NCBI GenBank assembly: GCA_963782255.1
Contig: CAWAIS010000001.1
Coordinates: 2,232,001-2,296,000 of the forward strand
DNA: 64,000 bases
From: Roseiarcus sp963782255
GTDB lineage: Bacteria > Pseudomonadota > Alphaproteobacteria > Rhizobiales > Beijerinckiaceae
Direction of reading: 5' to 3'
Shown here: positions 1-7,537 of the stretch, one piece after another
Numbering within the stretch: the first letter of the stretch is position 1
Layout of the letters: every line of letters starts with the position of its first letter
The notes under the pieces: model-generated
Told to the model about the DNA's origin: nothing
Seen by the model: only the letters and a program-made list of their open reading frames with translations
Database searches by the model: none
Translations under genes and position numbers: made by a program

Positions 1-2
1 TC

Positions 3-197
3 GTCTCGCCGGGCTTCGTCCGCACCGACTTCGTTGAGAGCGTGCCGGGCGAGGCGCTGAGATCGCAGCTCCTCGCCGCGCGCGACAAAATGGCGATTTC
101 GCCCGACGCCATCGCCCGCGCGATCGCCTACGCAATCGACGAGCCGGCGGACGTCGACGTCAACGAGATCATCGTCCGCCCGACCGCGCAAGGGTAG
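3..197 (+). CDS. Short-chain dehydrogenase/reductase, C-terminal part
   Basis: The reading frame is open from the window edge to a TAG at 195-197. The visible 64 residues begin SPGFVRTDF, the segment after the catalytic Tyr/Lys of classical SDR enzymes, where 'PG.V.T' closes the nucleotide pocket. They end EIIVRPTAQG, the usual SDR C-terminus near residue 240. The catalytic and Rossmann parts lie outside the window, so the substrate cannot be told. The family assignment is firm and the specific function is unknown. Confidence 0.8.
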   Translation, partial: VSPGFVRTDFVESVPGEALRSQLLAARDKMAISPDAIARAIAYAIDEPADVDVNEIIVRPTAQG

Positions 198-416
198 CCG
201 CGCGCAGCCCCATGAGCGCGGGCGACCGCCCGTCCGTCTGCGTCGACCGGCGTCCCATTTTGCACAACCCAATCGCGCTAAGAATCTCGCTACACGAGGA
301 GTGAATTGACGCGCGGTAGGCGGGCATGAAAGAATCGGGTTTTTCTCAAGCTCGAGGCGCAGCCCTAACCACTTCCGCAAGACGCACCCAAGGCTTTGGA
401 CGAGCGAGGCGGTTCC

Positions 417-1598
417 ATGAAAGCGCTCTTCAAGTATGCGATCGTTCTCATGTTGGGGCTTGCAATCGGCAGTTATGTCCGCTGGCCGCTGAACCTCGAA
501 GATGTCGCCAAGTTCAAATGGTTTGATGAGATCAACATCACCATCAACAAGGCTTTCGCACTCGCAAGGCCGCAAGCGGCCGTTCCTCTCGTTGACCCGA
601 CGGCCGCGGCGCGTGTCGACGAGGACCTCGACTACAGAATTGCTCAACGGAAAGGCTCGGTCGAGGGATGGCGCTCGTTCCTCGCCGCTCACGGGAGCGG
701 CGTCCATGCCCAATCCGCGAAGGCGGAGGTCGAGAAATTGCTACTCGCGGGGCAAGCTCCGGCGCCGGCCGCCGCGGAAGTCTCGAATGGCGCGACCGCC
801 GACGCGAAGACTGGGAGCGAGGTCGTGCGCTCGGCCCCGCCTGACCCGGGGGCAGAGGCCGCGGCTCTTACGCCCGATGAAGTTTGCAAACGTGACGGGG
901 ACCGTTTGGAACGGCTGCGCAGCAGGCCCACAAACGACGAGGCTCTGCGCTTCGCCGGCGAGTTGGGCTGCGAGAAGTTGCGACCCCAGCTCGTAAGCCT
1001 CATGGAGAGCTTGGGCTATGCGGCTCCCCCGCCGGCCGCCGCGGAAGTCTCGAATGGCGCGTCCGCCGACGCGAAAACCAGGAGCGAGGTCGGGGGCTCG
1101 GCCCCGCCTGACCCGGGGACAGGGGCCGCGGCTCTTACGCCCGATGAAGTCTGCAAACGTGACGGGGACCGTTTGGAACGGCTGCGCAGCAGGCCCACAA
1201 GCGACGAGGCTCGGCGCTTAGCCGGCGAATTGGGCTGCGAGAAGTTGCGACCCCAGCTCCTGGGCCTGATAGAGAGCTTGGGCTACGCGGCTCCCGCGCC
1301 GGCCGCCGCGCCCACAAGTCCTTCCGCAAGGGCCAGTTCAGCCTTGGCCGAAAGGGCGAGTTCAGCCTTGGGCCCGAAGCGAGCGGCTTCGCCTCCGAGG
1401 GGTACGCACCCGACCGCCTCCTCGCGCAGCCTTCGGTCGGGACGGCATCCGAAAGGCTGCGCCTTCAAGTCCGTCTGCTTCTCGAAGGCCTCCTTGCCGC
1501 CAATCCTGTTGGCGCTCGTCGGCGCCAGGCCCAAGAACTCAGGCGCATTCAGAGTGACCGCAACACACGCGAGGCCGAACGACTTGCGTGGCCGATGA
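417..1598 (+). CDS. Membrane-anchored protein with two 89-residue tandem repeats; probably frameshifted near the C-terminus
   Basis: I chose ATG 417 because the hydrophobic anchor (MKALFKYAIVLMLGLAIGSY) follows at once; a TTG at 396 is also in frame. Residues about 65-115 (DYRIAQRKGSVEGW...AQSAKAEVEKLL) look like a small helical unit. Two near-identical 267-bp DNA repeats (about 756-1022 and 1023-1289) each encode an Ala/Pro linker plus a Cys-containing helical unit 'DEVCKRDGDRLERLR...LGCEKLRPQ'. After about 1300 this frame becomes low-complexity Ser/Arg-rich. The frame two bases on (codons at 1391-1618) instead reads SERLRLQVRLLLEGLL and EAERLAW, resembling a third degenerate repeat and a helical tail. 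A frameshift around 1300-1390 is therefore likely. I know of no assigned function; similar Cys-bearing units occur in rhizobial periplasmic proteins. Confidence 0.6.
   Translation: MKALFKYAIVLMLGLAIGSYVRWPLNLEDVAKFKWFDEINITINKAFALARPQAAVPLVDPTAAARVDEDLDYRIAQRKGSVEGWRSFLAAHGSGVHAQSAKAEVEKLLLAGQAPAPAAAEVSNGATADAKTGSEVVRSAPPDPGAEAAALTPDEVCKRDGDRLERLRSRPTNDEALRFAGELGCEKLRPQLVSLMESLGYAAPPPAAAEVSNGASADAKTRSEVGGSAPPDPGTGAAALTPDEVCKRDGDRLERLRSRPTSDEARRLAGELGCEKLRPQLLGLIESLGYAAPAPAAAPTSPSARASSALAERASSALGPKRAASPPRGTHPTASSRSLRSGRHPKGCAFKSVCFSKASLPPILLALVGARPKNSGAFRVTATHARPNDLRGR
756..1289 (+). repeat. Two 267-bp direct tandem repeats inside a coding region
   Basis: The sequence around GCGGAAGTCTCGAATGGCGC occurs at about 774 and again at about 1041, a period of exactly 267 bp (89 codons). 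The two units differ at scattered positions only. A third unit starts at about 1290 (CCGGCCGCCGCG) and then loses similarity. Because the period is a multiple of three, unit gain or loss keeps the reading frame. Confidence 0.9.
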
Positions 1599-1755
1599 GG
1601 AGCAACGCGCGGTCGATTTGACCTGCTCGACACGCTGTCCGGGTATGGCCGCTTTTCTCCGCGCTGGGCGCCAAAGTGTTCATTTTGACCACTAGCGACT
1701 TGACGAGAACAAAAAAAGAACATATGATGGCCGAAGGGTGATCAAGGAGACCGTC

Positions 1756-1860
1756 ATGCAACAGGCCGCAATCCACGCCGCGCGCGATTTCGCCGAACTC
1801 ATGTCGCTCGGCGCGTTCCTAACCATGATCGCGCTCGCCGCGCGGGCGTTTGGCGGCTGA
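1756..1860 (+). CDS. Small hypothetical protein, 34 residues
   Basis: ATG 1756 lies 5 bp after AAGGAGA (1744-1750), one of the better ribosome-binding sites in the area. The peptide starts MQQAAIHAARDFAELMSLGAF and ends with a hydrophobic, Ala/Leu-rich stretch, so it could form one short membrane or amphipathic helix. It stands alone between the repeat protein and the intergenic repeats. No family is recognised. The case rests on the ribosome-binding site and the composition. Confidence 0.45.
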   Translation: MQQAAIHAARDFAELMSLGAFLTMIALAARAFGG

Positions 1861-1980
1861 GGGCGGCGTCTTGGCGGCCAAGCGCGTGGGCATCGCTTGA
1901 TCATGAACCCGCGACCCCGCCTTTTGGCCAGCGGGCGCAGACGTGCGGTGCGGCGCAAAACAAAAATGGAGGCTTTGGCT

Positions 1981-2125
1981 CGAGTCGCTTGCAACCCATT
2001 GTAAAGTCCCGATTCGCCAAAGGAAATGCAAAGAAATACAAGGTTAATTCCTTGCATTTTCCTTGCGTTTGGTTTGGTCTGGCTTGGATTCAGCTTGGTT
2101 TGGCTTGGCGGCGTTTGGCCAAAAG
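1981..2125 (-). repeat. Dispersed intergenic repeat, copy 1 (palindrome plus CCAA-rich tail)
   Basis: About 140 bp here match, in inverse orientation, the segment at 52828-52985. Shared parts include AAAGTCCCGATTCGCCAAAG, an imperfect palindrome of TGCAAGGAAA-like units around GGTTAATTCC, a run of TTGG-rich pentamers (read as CCAAG/CCAAA on the minus strand), and GGCGTTTGGCC. Neither copy lies in a credible gene. The structure suggests a small non-coding repeat family. Confidence 0.85.
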
Positions 2126-2232
2126 CGCCTTTTGGACACAAATGTCGGGGTCGGCGTCGCGCGGCTGCATCGCGGTTCGGAAAAACTCTGGCCGGGCACG
2201 TTCCCCCTCCTGTCAGAATTGCCTGTCGCACA

Positions 2233-2270
2233 TGTCATGGCTGGGATTGACCCGGCCATCGACGAAAACA
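2233..2270. repeat. REP-like element A
   Basis: It contains GTCATGGCTGGGATTGACCC followed by GGCCATCGACG. This resembles the 'GTCATGGCCGGG..TGACCCGGCCATCCACG' intergenic palindromes common in Rhizobiales genomes. A related copy in the opposite orientation starts about 75 bp downstream. Confidence 0.6.
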
Positions 2271-2338
2271 CCGAGCTCTCCGAATAAGATGCTGAAACAG
2301 CGGCGAATTGCTGAACTTAGATATTGGTCGCGCGGCGC

Positions 2339-2396
2339 CGCGTCGACGGCCGGGACAATCCCGGATCAAGTCCGGGGACGGCCATGACGAAAAACA
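2339..2396. repeat. REP-like element B
   Basis: The sequence runs CGTCGACGGCCGGGACAATC, then CCGGATCAAGTCCGGGGACG and GGCCATGACGAAAAAC. Internal inverted repeats (CCGGGACAATCCCGG and CCGGATCAAGTCCGG) could fold into hairpins. It is oriented opposite to element A, and the pair sits just after pyrH. Confidence 0.6.
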
Positions 2397-2467
2397 GAAA
2401 GGGAATGTCCCCAGCCACAGCCAACGCTGTAAGCCTATAATACGTAATCCGTCCGTTCCGCCGCGCC

Positions 2468-3193
2468 TCACGGCATGACGTAGGTCGCCCGCCCCTGCCC
2501 GAGCAGCGCCGCGGGGATCGCACCGGGCTCATTGACGGAGAAGACGACGATCGGGATGCCGTTGTCGCGGCAGAGCGCGAAGGCGGCGGTGTCCATGATC
2601 TGCACTTTGCGCGCGATCGCCTCGTCGTGGGTGAGCTTGTCGTAGCGCTTGGCCTCCGGGTCTTTCTTCGGGTCGGCGCTGTAGATGCCGTCGACCTGGG
2701 TCGCCTTCATGACCGCATCGCACGAGAGTTCGCAGGCGCGCAGCGCCGCGCCCGTGTCGGTCGTGAAGAACGGATTGCCGGTGCCGCCCGCCAGCATGAT
2801 CACCCGCCGCTTGACGAGGTGGGCCAGCGCGGCCTGGCGCGAATAGGGCTGGCAGAGCGAAGGCATCGCGACCGCCGAGAGAACGCGCGCCGGCTGGCCG
2901 ATCTGCTCGAGCGCCCCTTCCATCGCAAGCGCGTTCATGACCGTCGCCAGCATGCCGATCGAATCAGCGCGCGCCCGCTCGATCCCCTTGTCCGCGCCCT
3001 GAAGGCCGCGGAAGAAGTTGCCGCCGCCGACGACGACCGCGACCTGCACCCCGAGATCGGCCGCGGCCTTGAGGTCGGCCGACATCCGCGCGAGCGTCGG
3101 CGCATTGAGGCCGAATGGGTCCGGTCCCATCAAGGCCTCGCCCGACAGCTTGACGACGACCCGGCTGAACAGGGGCTTTGCGGTCATCGTCAT
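2468..3193 (-). CDS. pyrH: UMP kinase
   Basis: This hexameric amino-acid-kinase-fold enzyme converts UMP to UDP in pyrimidine nucleotide synthesis. Family motifs are visible: KLSGEAL near the N-terminus for phosphate binding, GGGNFFRG, and GGTGNPFFTTDT in the nucleotide/UMP site. The 241-residue length is normal. I chose ATG 3193 because GGGGAAG sits 5 bp upstream; an in-frame ATG at 3208 would add five residues. It follows rpsB and tsf on the same strand but is separated from tsf by a strong terminator hairpin (3272-3297), so it probably has its own promoter or depends on read-through. The usual downstream neighbour frr is missing. Confidence 0.97.
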   Translation of the reverse strand: MTMTAKPLFSRVVVKLSGEALMGPDPFGLNAPTLARMSADLKAAADLGVQVAVVVGGGNFFRGLQGADKGIERARADSIGMLATVMNALAMEGALEQIGQPARVLSAVAMPSLCQPYSRQAALAHLVKRRVIMLAGGTGNPFFTTDTGAALRACELSCDAVMKATQVDGIYSADPKKDPEAKRYDKLTHDEAIARKVQIMDTAAFALCRDNGIPIVVFSVNEPGAIPAALLGQGRATYVMP

Positions 3194-3271
3194 GAAGGCT
3201 TCCCCCATCGCTCCCGATCCCTATGGACCGAGCGCGCTGCGCCGCGCAACTGACCGGCGTGCGCCTGCCAC

Positions 3272-3297
3272 AAAAAAAGCGGCCCGAAGGCCGCTTT
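3272..3297 (-). terminator. Rho-independent terminator after tsf
   Basis: Read on the minus strand, AAAGCGGCC-TTCG-GGCCGCTTT forms a 9-bp stem capped by a UUCG-type tetraloop and followed by a run of T. It lies just after the tsf stop codon and before pyrH, so it would end the rpsB-tsf transcript. Confidence 0.9.
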
Positions 3298-3310
3298 CCT
3301 TTTCGCCCGT

Positions 3311-4204
3311 TCAGGCGGCTTCCGCCGGCTTTTCGACGCCCTCGCCGAGGGCGAAGCGGACAAAGCCCGTGATCGCGATCGGCGCGCCGACGGTCTTCTC
3401 GGCATCCTTGACCGCCTGTGCGACGGACTTGGCCGGATCGTGGACGTAAGGTTGATCGAGCAGGCAGACCTCCTTGAAGAACGTCCTCAGGCCGGAATCG
3501 ACAATTCTCTCGATCACGTTGGCGGGCTTGCCGGCGTTCTTCTCGGCGAGCACTGCGCGTTCGCGCGCGATCGTCGCCGGATCGACGCCCTGAGCGTCGA
3601 GCGCAATGGGGCTCGTGGCGGCGACGTGCATCGCGACCTGCCGGCCGAGCGCGGCGAGCGCGTCCTTCATTCCCTTCGACTCGAGGCCGACGATGACGCC
3701 GATGCGCCCCAAGCCGTCGGCGACCTGGCCATGCACGTAATGGCCGATCGCGCCCTCGGCGACGCGAAGGCCCTGCGCCCGGCGCAGCGTCATGTTCTCG
3801 CCGATCGTCGCGATGGCGTTGGCGATCGCTTCGCTGACCGTGCCCCCGCCCATGTAGTGCGCGCCGAGGATCGTCTCGGCGTCGACGTGCGGCGCGTGAT
3901 CGAGCGCGACCGCGACCACGCCGCGAACCAAGCCTTGAAAGTCGTCGTTGCGCGCGACAAAGTCGGTCTCGGAATTGACCTCGACCACGACGCCGACAAG
4001 ATCCTCGACGGCGACGCCGACGAGTTCGTCGGCCGCCACCCGGCCGCTCTTTTTGGCCGCCTTGGCGAGGCCCTTCTTGCGCAGCCAGTCGACCGCGGCC
4101 TCGATGTCGCCGCTCGTTTCGGTCAGCGCGTTCTTGCAGTCCATCATGCCGGCGCCGGTCTTCTCGCGCAGCTCCTTGACCAGCCCAGCGGTGATCGCAG
4201 CCAT
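3311..4204 (-). CDS. tsf: Translation elongation factor Ts
   Basis: EF-Ts is the nucleotide exchange factor that regenerates EF-Tu-GTP from EF-Tu-GDP. The N-terminal UBA-like domain includes KELREKTGAGMMDCKNAL, and the conserved EF-Tu contact segment TDFVARND is present near residue 80. At 297 residues it is a normal alphaproteobacterial length. The start MAAITAGL has GAGGA upstream. It is downstream of rpsB in the classical ribosomal pair, with a 108-bp gap that contains an inverted repeat, and is followed by a strong terminator. Confidence 0.97.
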   Translation of the reverse strand: MAAITAGLVKELREKTGAGMMDCKNALTETSGDIEAAVDWLRKKGLAKAAKKSGRVAADELVGVAVEDLVGVVVEVNSETDFVARNDDFQGLVRGVVAVALDHAPHVDAETILGAHYMGGGTVSEAIANAIATIGENMTLRRAQGLRVAEGAIGHYVHGQVADGLGRIGVIVGLESKGMKDALAALGRQVAMHVAATSPIALDAQGVDPATIARERAVLAEKNAGKPANVIERIVDSGLRTFFKEVCLLDQPYVHDPAKSVAQAVKDAEKTVGAPIAITGFVRFALGEGVEKPAEAA

Positions 4205-4248
4205 CTTCGGTCCTCGTGTCTCGCAGCCCTTGTCCCGCCTTCAAGCCA

Positions 4249-4288
4249 GGCGGCGCGGCTATAAGTCCGTCGCGCCTTAAGCGCCGCC
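4249..4288 (-). promoter_or_regulatory. Inverted repeat between rpsB and tsf
   Basis: GGCGGCGC (4249-4256) and GCGCCGCC (4281-4288) are perfect inverted arms around a 24-nt loop in the rpsB-tsf gap. There is no T run, so it could be an mRNA-processing or attenuating hairpin rather than a terminator. The role is inferred only from structure. Confidence 0.35.
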
Positions 4289-4312
4289 TCTCAAACGTTC
4301 GTGGCGCCGAAC

Positions 4313-5329
4313 TTACTCGGCGGCCATCAACGCGCGGGCCTGCTCGGTCCACTTGTCGCGGGCGATGCGGCCATTGAATTTGAGGTCGGCGTCGAGCTGG
4401 GCGGCTTCCGCGTCGGTCATGGCGGCCAGCTGCCAATAGTGGAACACCCCGTGCTCGTTGAGCTTCTTGACGATCTGCGGACCGACGCCCGTAAGCTTCG
4501 CCAGATCGTCCGGAGCGCCGCGCGGCGCCGTGAGAAGCTCGAAGTGATCGGTCGCAGACGCGTCCTCCGGCTCCACGACTTCGGGCAGCGGCTCGGCGAC
4601 CGGCGTCTCGGCTTCGCCGAGGTCGACGCCTTGCGCGCCCTGACTGCGGCCGATGCCGTCGATTGCGGCGCGCGCCACGAGATCGCAGTAGAGCTGGATG
4701 GCGCGGCCCGCGTCGTCATTGGCAGGCACTGGATAGGCGATGCCGTCCGGATCGCAATTCGTGTCGAGGATCGCGATCACCGGAATCTTGAGCCGGTTCG
4801 CCTCCTTGATTGCGAGCGCCTCCTTATTGGTGTCGATTACGAACACAAGATCGGGGACGCCGCCCATGTCCTTGATCCCGCCGAGCGCAGTCTCGAGCTT
4901 GTCGCGCTCGCGCGACATCATCAGGCGCTCCTTCTTCGTGAGCCCCTTGGCGCCTTCGCCGAGCATATCGTCGAGCTTGCGCAGGCGAGAGATCGAGGCG
5001 GAAATGGTCTTCCAGTTCGTCAGCATGCCGCCCAGCCAGCGGGCGTTGACGAAATACTGCGCCGAGCGCTTGGCGGCGGCGGCGATCTCGTCCGACGCCT
5101 GGCGCTTCGTCCCGACAAACAGCACCCGGCCGCCCTTGGCGACCGTGTCGGAGACGGCCTTCAACGCCTGGTGCAGAAGCGGCACCGTCTGGGCGAGGTC
5201 GATGATGTGAATCGAGTTGCGCGCGCCGTAGATGTAGGGCGCCATTTTCGGGTTCCAGCGGTGCGACTGGTGGCCGAAATGCGCGCCCGCCTCCAAGAGT
5301 TGGCGCATGGTGAAATCAGGCACTGCCAT
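4313..5329 (-). CDS. rpsB: 30S ribosomal protein S2 with C-terminal helix-hairpin-helix extension
   Basis: S2 binds the 30S subunit late in assembly and supports S1 docking. The start MAVPDFTMRQLLEAGAHFGH and the internal FVGTKRQA and NARWLGGMLTNW segments are diagnostic. The open frame continues upstream of this ATG, but only from here is there S2 similarity, and AAGGAAG precedes it. The protein has about 338 residues, roughly 95 more than E. coli S2. The extension ends with an HhH-like unit (LAKLTGVGPQIVKKLNEHGV...HYWQLAAM), as in other Rhizobiales S2 proteins. It heads the rpsB-tsf operon. Confidence 0.97.
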   Translation of the reverse strand: MAVPDFTMRQLLEAGAHFGHQSHRWNPKMAPYIYGARNSIHIIDLAQTVPLLHQALKAVSDTVAKGGRVLFVGTKRQASDEIAAAAKRSAQYFVNARWLGGMLTNWKTISASISRLRKLDDMLGEGAKGLTKKERLMMSRERDKLETALGGIKDMGGVPDLVFVIDTNKEALAIKEANRLKIPVIAILDTNCDPDGIAYPVPANDDAGRAIQLYCDLVARAAIDGIGRSQGAQGVDLGEAETPVAEPLPEVVEPEDASATDHFELLTAPRGAPDDLAKLTGVGPQIVKKLNEHGVFHYWQLAAMTDAEAAQLDADLKFNGRIARDKWTEQARALMAAE

Positions 5330-5375
5330 GGGATTTAATGCTTCCTTGTCCGGTTGAGCCTCGGCGAATCGTGAA

Positions 5376-5397
5376 CGGCGAGGCTCAAGCCTCGCCG
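5376..5397 (-). promoter_or_regulatory. Hairpin in the rpsB leader
   Basis: The arms CGGCGAGGCT and AGCCTCGCCG are perfectly complementary with a 2-nt centre. The site is about 50 nt upstream of the rpsB ATG, where leader structures can serve autoregulation by S2. That role is known for rpsB in other bacteria; here it is inferred only from position. Confidence 0.4.
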
Positions 5398-5474
5398 ACC
5401 GGAGCGGAACCTTAAGATCAGGAGCCGCAAAAATCCGCCTGTGGAATAGCGGGCCATATAAGCGACCGGACAGG

Positions 5475-5520
5475 GAAAGGCAAGCGCGCCTGGATTTGAA
5501 AGGCAAGCGCGCCTGGATTT
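5475..5520. repeat. 23-bp perfect tandem duplication
   Basis: GAAAGGCAAGCGCGCCTGGA plus TTT occurs twice back to back (5475-5497 and 5498-5520). It lies upstream of the rpsB leader, probably in or near its promoter region. Confidence 0.9.
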
Positions 5521-5779
5521 CCGCTTCGGAAAAGACGCTTCTCGCGGCGATCCATCGGCCGGGACGCGGCAACCCGCAGAAATCACGGGAAAATCCTGGC
5601 GGGTACGGCCGCCCCATTGTCGTCATATTGTCATAACGCATGGCCAAAGGGTGCGCTGGCTCCGATCGCGCGCAAGCCGTCGATTTCGGTTGCTTCGGCT
5701 TTCGAAAACCGGCCATGTGTCGTGCGTTCGTCGGCCCCGCTGACCCCGCCTTTTTCCGGCCGCCAAACGGAAGTCGCCC

Positions 5780-7507
5780 ATGTTGAACAGCATCGCCTCA
5801 GCCGGACGGCGGATCCTGCCCAACCAATGGGACCTGATCGCGTTCGCGGCGATCATGGCGGTGCTGACGGCGGTCGCCCACACTTATCACGGCATATCCG
5901 CACCGCTGCCTGCGCCAAACGAGCCGGTCGTCTCGCTCGACTACGGGAATTTGCGGTATTACGCGCTGCGCACCGCGCTAAGGATGTTCGCCGCCCTCGC
6001 CGCCTCGCTCGTGTTCACCTTCACCTATGCGGCGCTCGCCGCGAAAAGCCGGCGGGCCGAGATGGTGTTGATCCCGGTGCTCGACATCCTGCAGTCGGTG
6101 CCGATCCTGGGCTTTCTCTCCTTCACAGTGACGTTCTTTCTCGGCCTCTTTCCCGGCAACACGCTCGGCGCGGAACTGGCCGCCATCTTTGCGATCTTCA
6201 CCAGCCAGGCCTGGAACATGGCCTTTTCCCTCTACCAGTCGCTGCGCACGGTGCCGCGCGACCTGGATGAAGTCGCGCGCGGCCTGCGCCTGACCGGCTG
6301 GCAGAAGTTCTGGCAGCTCGAGGCGCCGTTCGCGATGCCGGGCCTCATCTGGAACACGATGATGTCGATGTCGGGCGGCTGGTTCTTCGTCGTCGCATCG
6401 GAAGCGATCACGGTTGGCGACACGACGATCACTCTCCCCGGGGTCGGCTCCTACATCGCCAAGGCGAACGACGAGGGCAACTGGGCGGCGATCGGCGCCG
6501 CGATTCTGACCATGGCGATCGTCATCCTGCTCTACGACCAGCTGCTGTTCCGGCCGATCGTCGCCTGGGCGGACAAATTCAAGGTCGAATTGTCAGAGAG
6601 CGGGGTCACCGGGAGCTCCTGGGTGCTCAACCTGCTTCAGCGCACCTACTGGATCCGGCTCGGCAGTCGTCCGGTTTTTGAGGCGTTCCGCGCCGTAAGC
6701 CTTCTGCCAATTCGGTTCCCACGCATTCTGAAGGCCAGAAGGAAGGAGGAGGGGCAACAACCTTCGCGCATCGTCGACGCCATCTGGATCCTCATCATTC
6801 TGGCTGTCGCCGCCTGGGCGATCTGGCTCACGGTCAGCTTTATTGCGACGGAGGTCGGATGGGACGAAGTGGCTCACGTCTTCATCCTCACATTCTACAC
6901 CCTCATTCGCGTCCTCGTGCTGATCTTCCTGGCGTCAATCGTTTGGGTCCCGATCAGCGTCTGGATTGGCCTTAGGCCGCGGTGGGCGGAGGCCGTTCAG
7001 CCGATCGCCCAGTTCCTCGCCGCATTCCCAGTCAACCTGCTGTTCGGCGCCACGGTCAGCGTGATTCTCGCCTTCAACCTCAATACCAATATTTGGCTGA
7101 GCTTCCTGATCATCTTCGGCACGCAGTGGTACATCGTGTTCAACACGATCGGCGGCGCCGCGGCCTTTCCCAACGATCTGCGCGAGGCGGCGGCGAACTT
7201 CCGCGTCCACGGCTGGCGATGGTGGAAGCAGGTGATGCTTCCGGGCATCGCGCCTTATTACCTGACCGGCGCGATCACCGCCTCGGGCGGTTCATGGAAC
7301 GCCTCGATCGTGGCTGAATACGTCAAATGGAAGGACCATGCCGTCGAGGCCCAGGGCGTCGGCGCCTACATCGCGGAAGCTACGGAAAAGGGCGACTTCC
7401 CGAAAATCGTGCTGGGCGTGGCCATGATGTCGATCTTCGTCACGCTGCTCAATCGCTTGTTCTGGCGCCAGCTCTACGCCTATGCGGAGCGGTGGCTGGC
7501 CCTCTGA
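5780..7507 (+). CDS. Fused double ABC transporter permease, NitT/TauT (nitrate/sulfonate/bicarbonate-like) type
   Basis: This 575-residue inner-membrane protein contains two permease domains in one chain, roughly residues 60-270 and 330-570, each with the cytoplasmic ATPase-contact loop. The first reads 'DEVARGLRLTGWQKFWQLEAP', the second 'REAAANFRVHGWRWWKQVMLP', both of the EAA type. Most NitT/TauT permeases are single-domain homodimers, so this is a tandem fusion. The ATPase gene follows 30 bp later in the same direction. No periplasmic binding protein is encoded nearby. The substrate is unknown; family members move nitrate, taurine, sulfonates or bicarbonate. Confidence 0.88.
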   Translation: MLNSIASAGRRILPNQWDLIAFAAIMAVLTAVAHTYHGISAPLPAPNEPVVSLDYGNLRYYALRTALRMFAALAASLVFTFTYAALAAKSRRAEMVLIPVLDILQSVPILGFLSFTVTFFLGLFPGNTLGAELAAIFAIFTSQAWNMAFSLYQSLRTVPRDLDEVARGLRLTGWQKFWQLEAPFAMPGLIWNTMMSMSGGWFFVVASEAITVGDTTITLPGVGSYIAKANDEGNWAAIGAAILTMAIVILLYDQLLFRPIVAWADKFKVELSESGVTGSSWVLNLLQRTYWIRLGSRPVFEAFRAVSLLPIRFPRILKARRKEEGQQPSRIVDAIWILIILAVAAWAIWLTVSFIATEVGWDEVAHVFILTFYTLIRVLVLIFLASIVWVPISVWIGLRPRWAEAVQPIAQFLAAFPVNLLFGATVSVILAFNLNTNIWLSFLIIFGTQWYIVFNTIGGAAAFPNDLREAAANFRVHGWRWWKQVMLPGIAPYYLTGAITASGGSWNASIVAEYVKWKDHAVEAQGVGAYIAEATEKGDFPKIVLGVAMMSIFVTLLNRLFWRQLYAYAERWLAL

Positions 7508-7537
7508 CCCAGCAACATTTCCTGAAAGGATTTTCCG

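Larger units (their letters stand above)
1861..2467. other. Gene-free region holding repeats
   Basis: I see no coding sequence between the small ORF and the 3' end of pyrH. The region contains dispersed repeat copy 1 (1981-2125) and two REP-like elements (2233-2270 and 2339-2396). In many Alphaproteobacteria frr follows pyrH here; it is absent. Confidence 0.7.
5330..5779. other. Divergent upstream region of rpsB and the ABC transporter
   Basis: I see no coding sequence here. It should hold the rpsB promoter and leader (minus) and the transporter promoter (plus). A perfect 10-bp inverted repeat CGGCGAGGCT-CA-AGCCTCGCCG lies at 5376-5397, about 50 nt before the rpsB start codon. A 23-bp tandem duplication lies at 5475-5520. 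No known riboswitch was recognised. Confidence 0.6.

Noticed and set aside
291..417. Direct repeat of the tRNA-Arg 3' end as an island left border
   Set aside because: I looked for it on the left side of the mobile zone and elsewhere but could not find a convincing copy by eye.
5330..5779. A riboswitch or known leader in front of the ABC transporter
   Set aside because: No conserved riboswitch core was recognisable, only generic hairpins.
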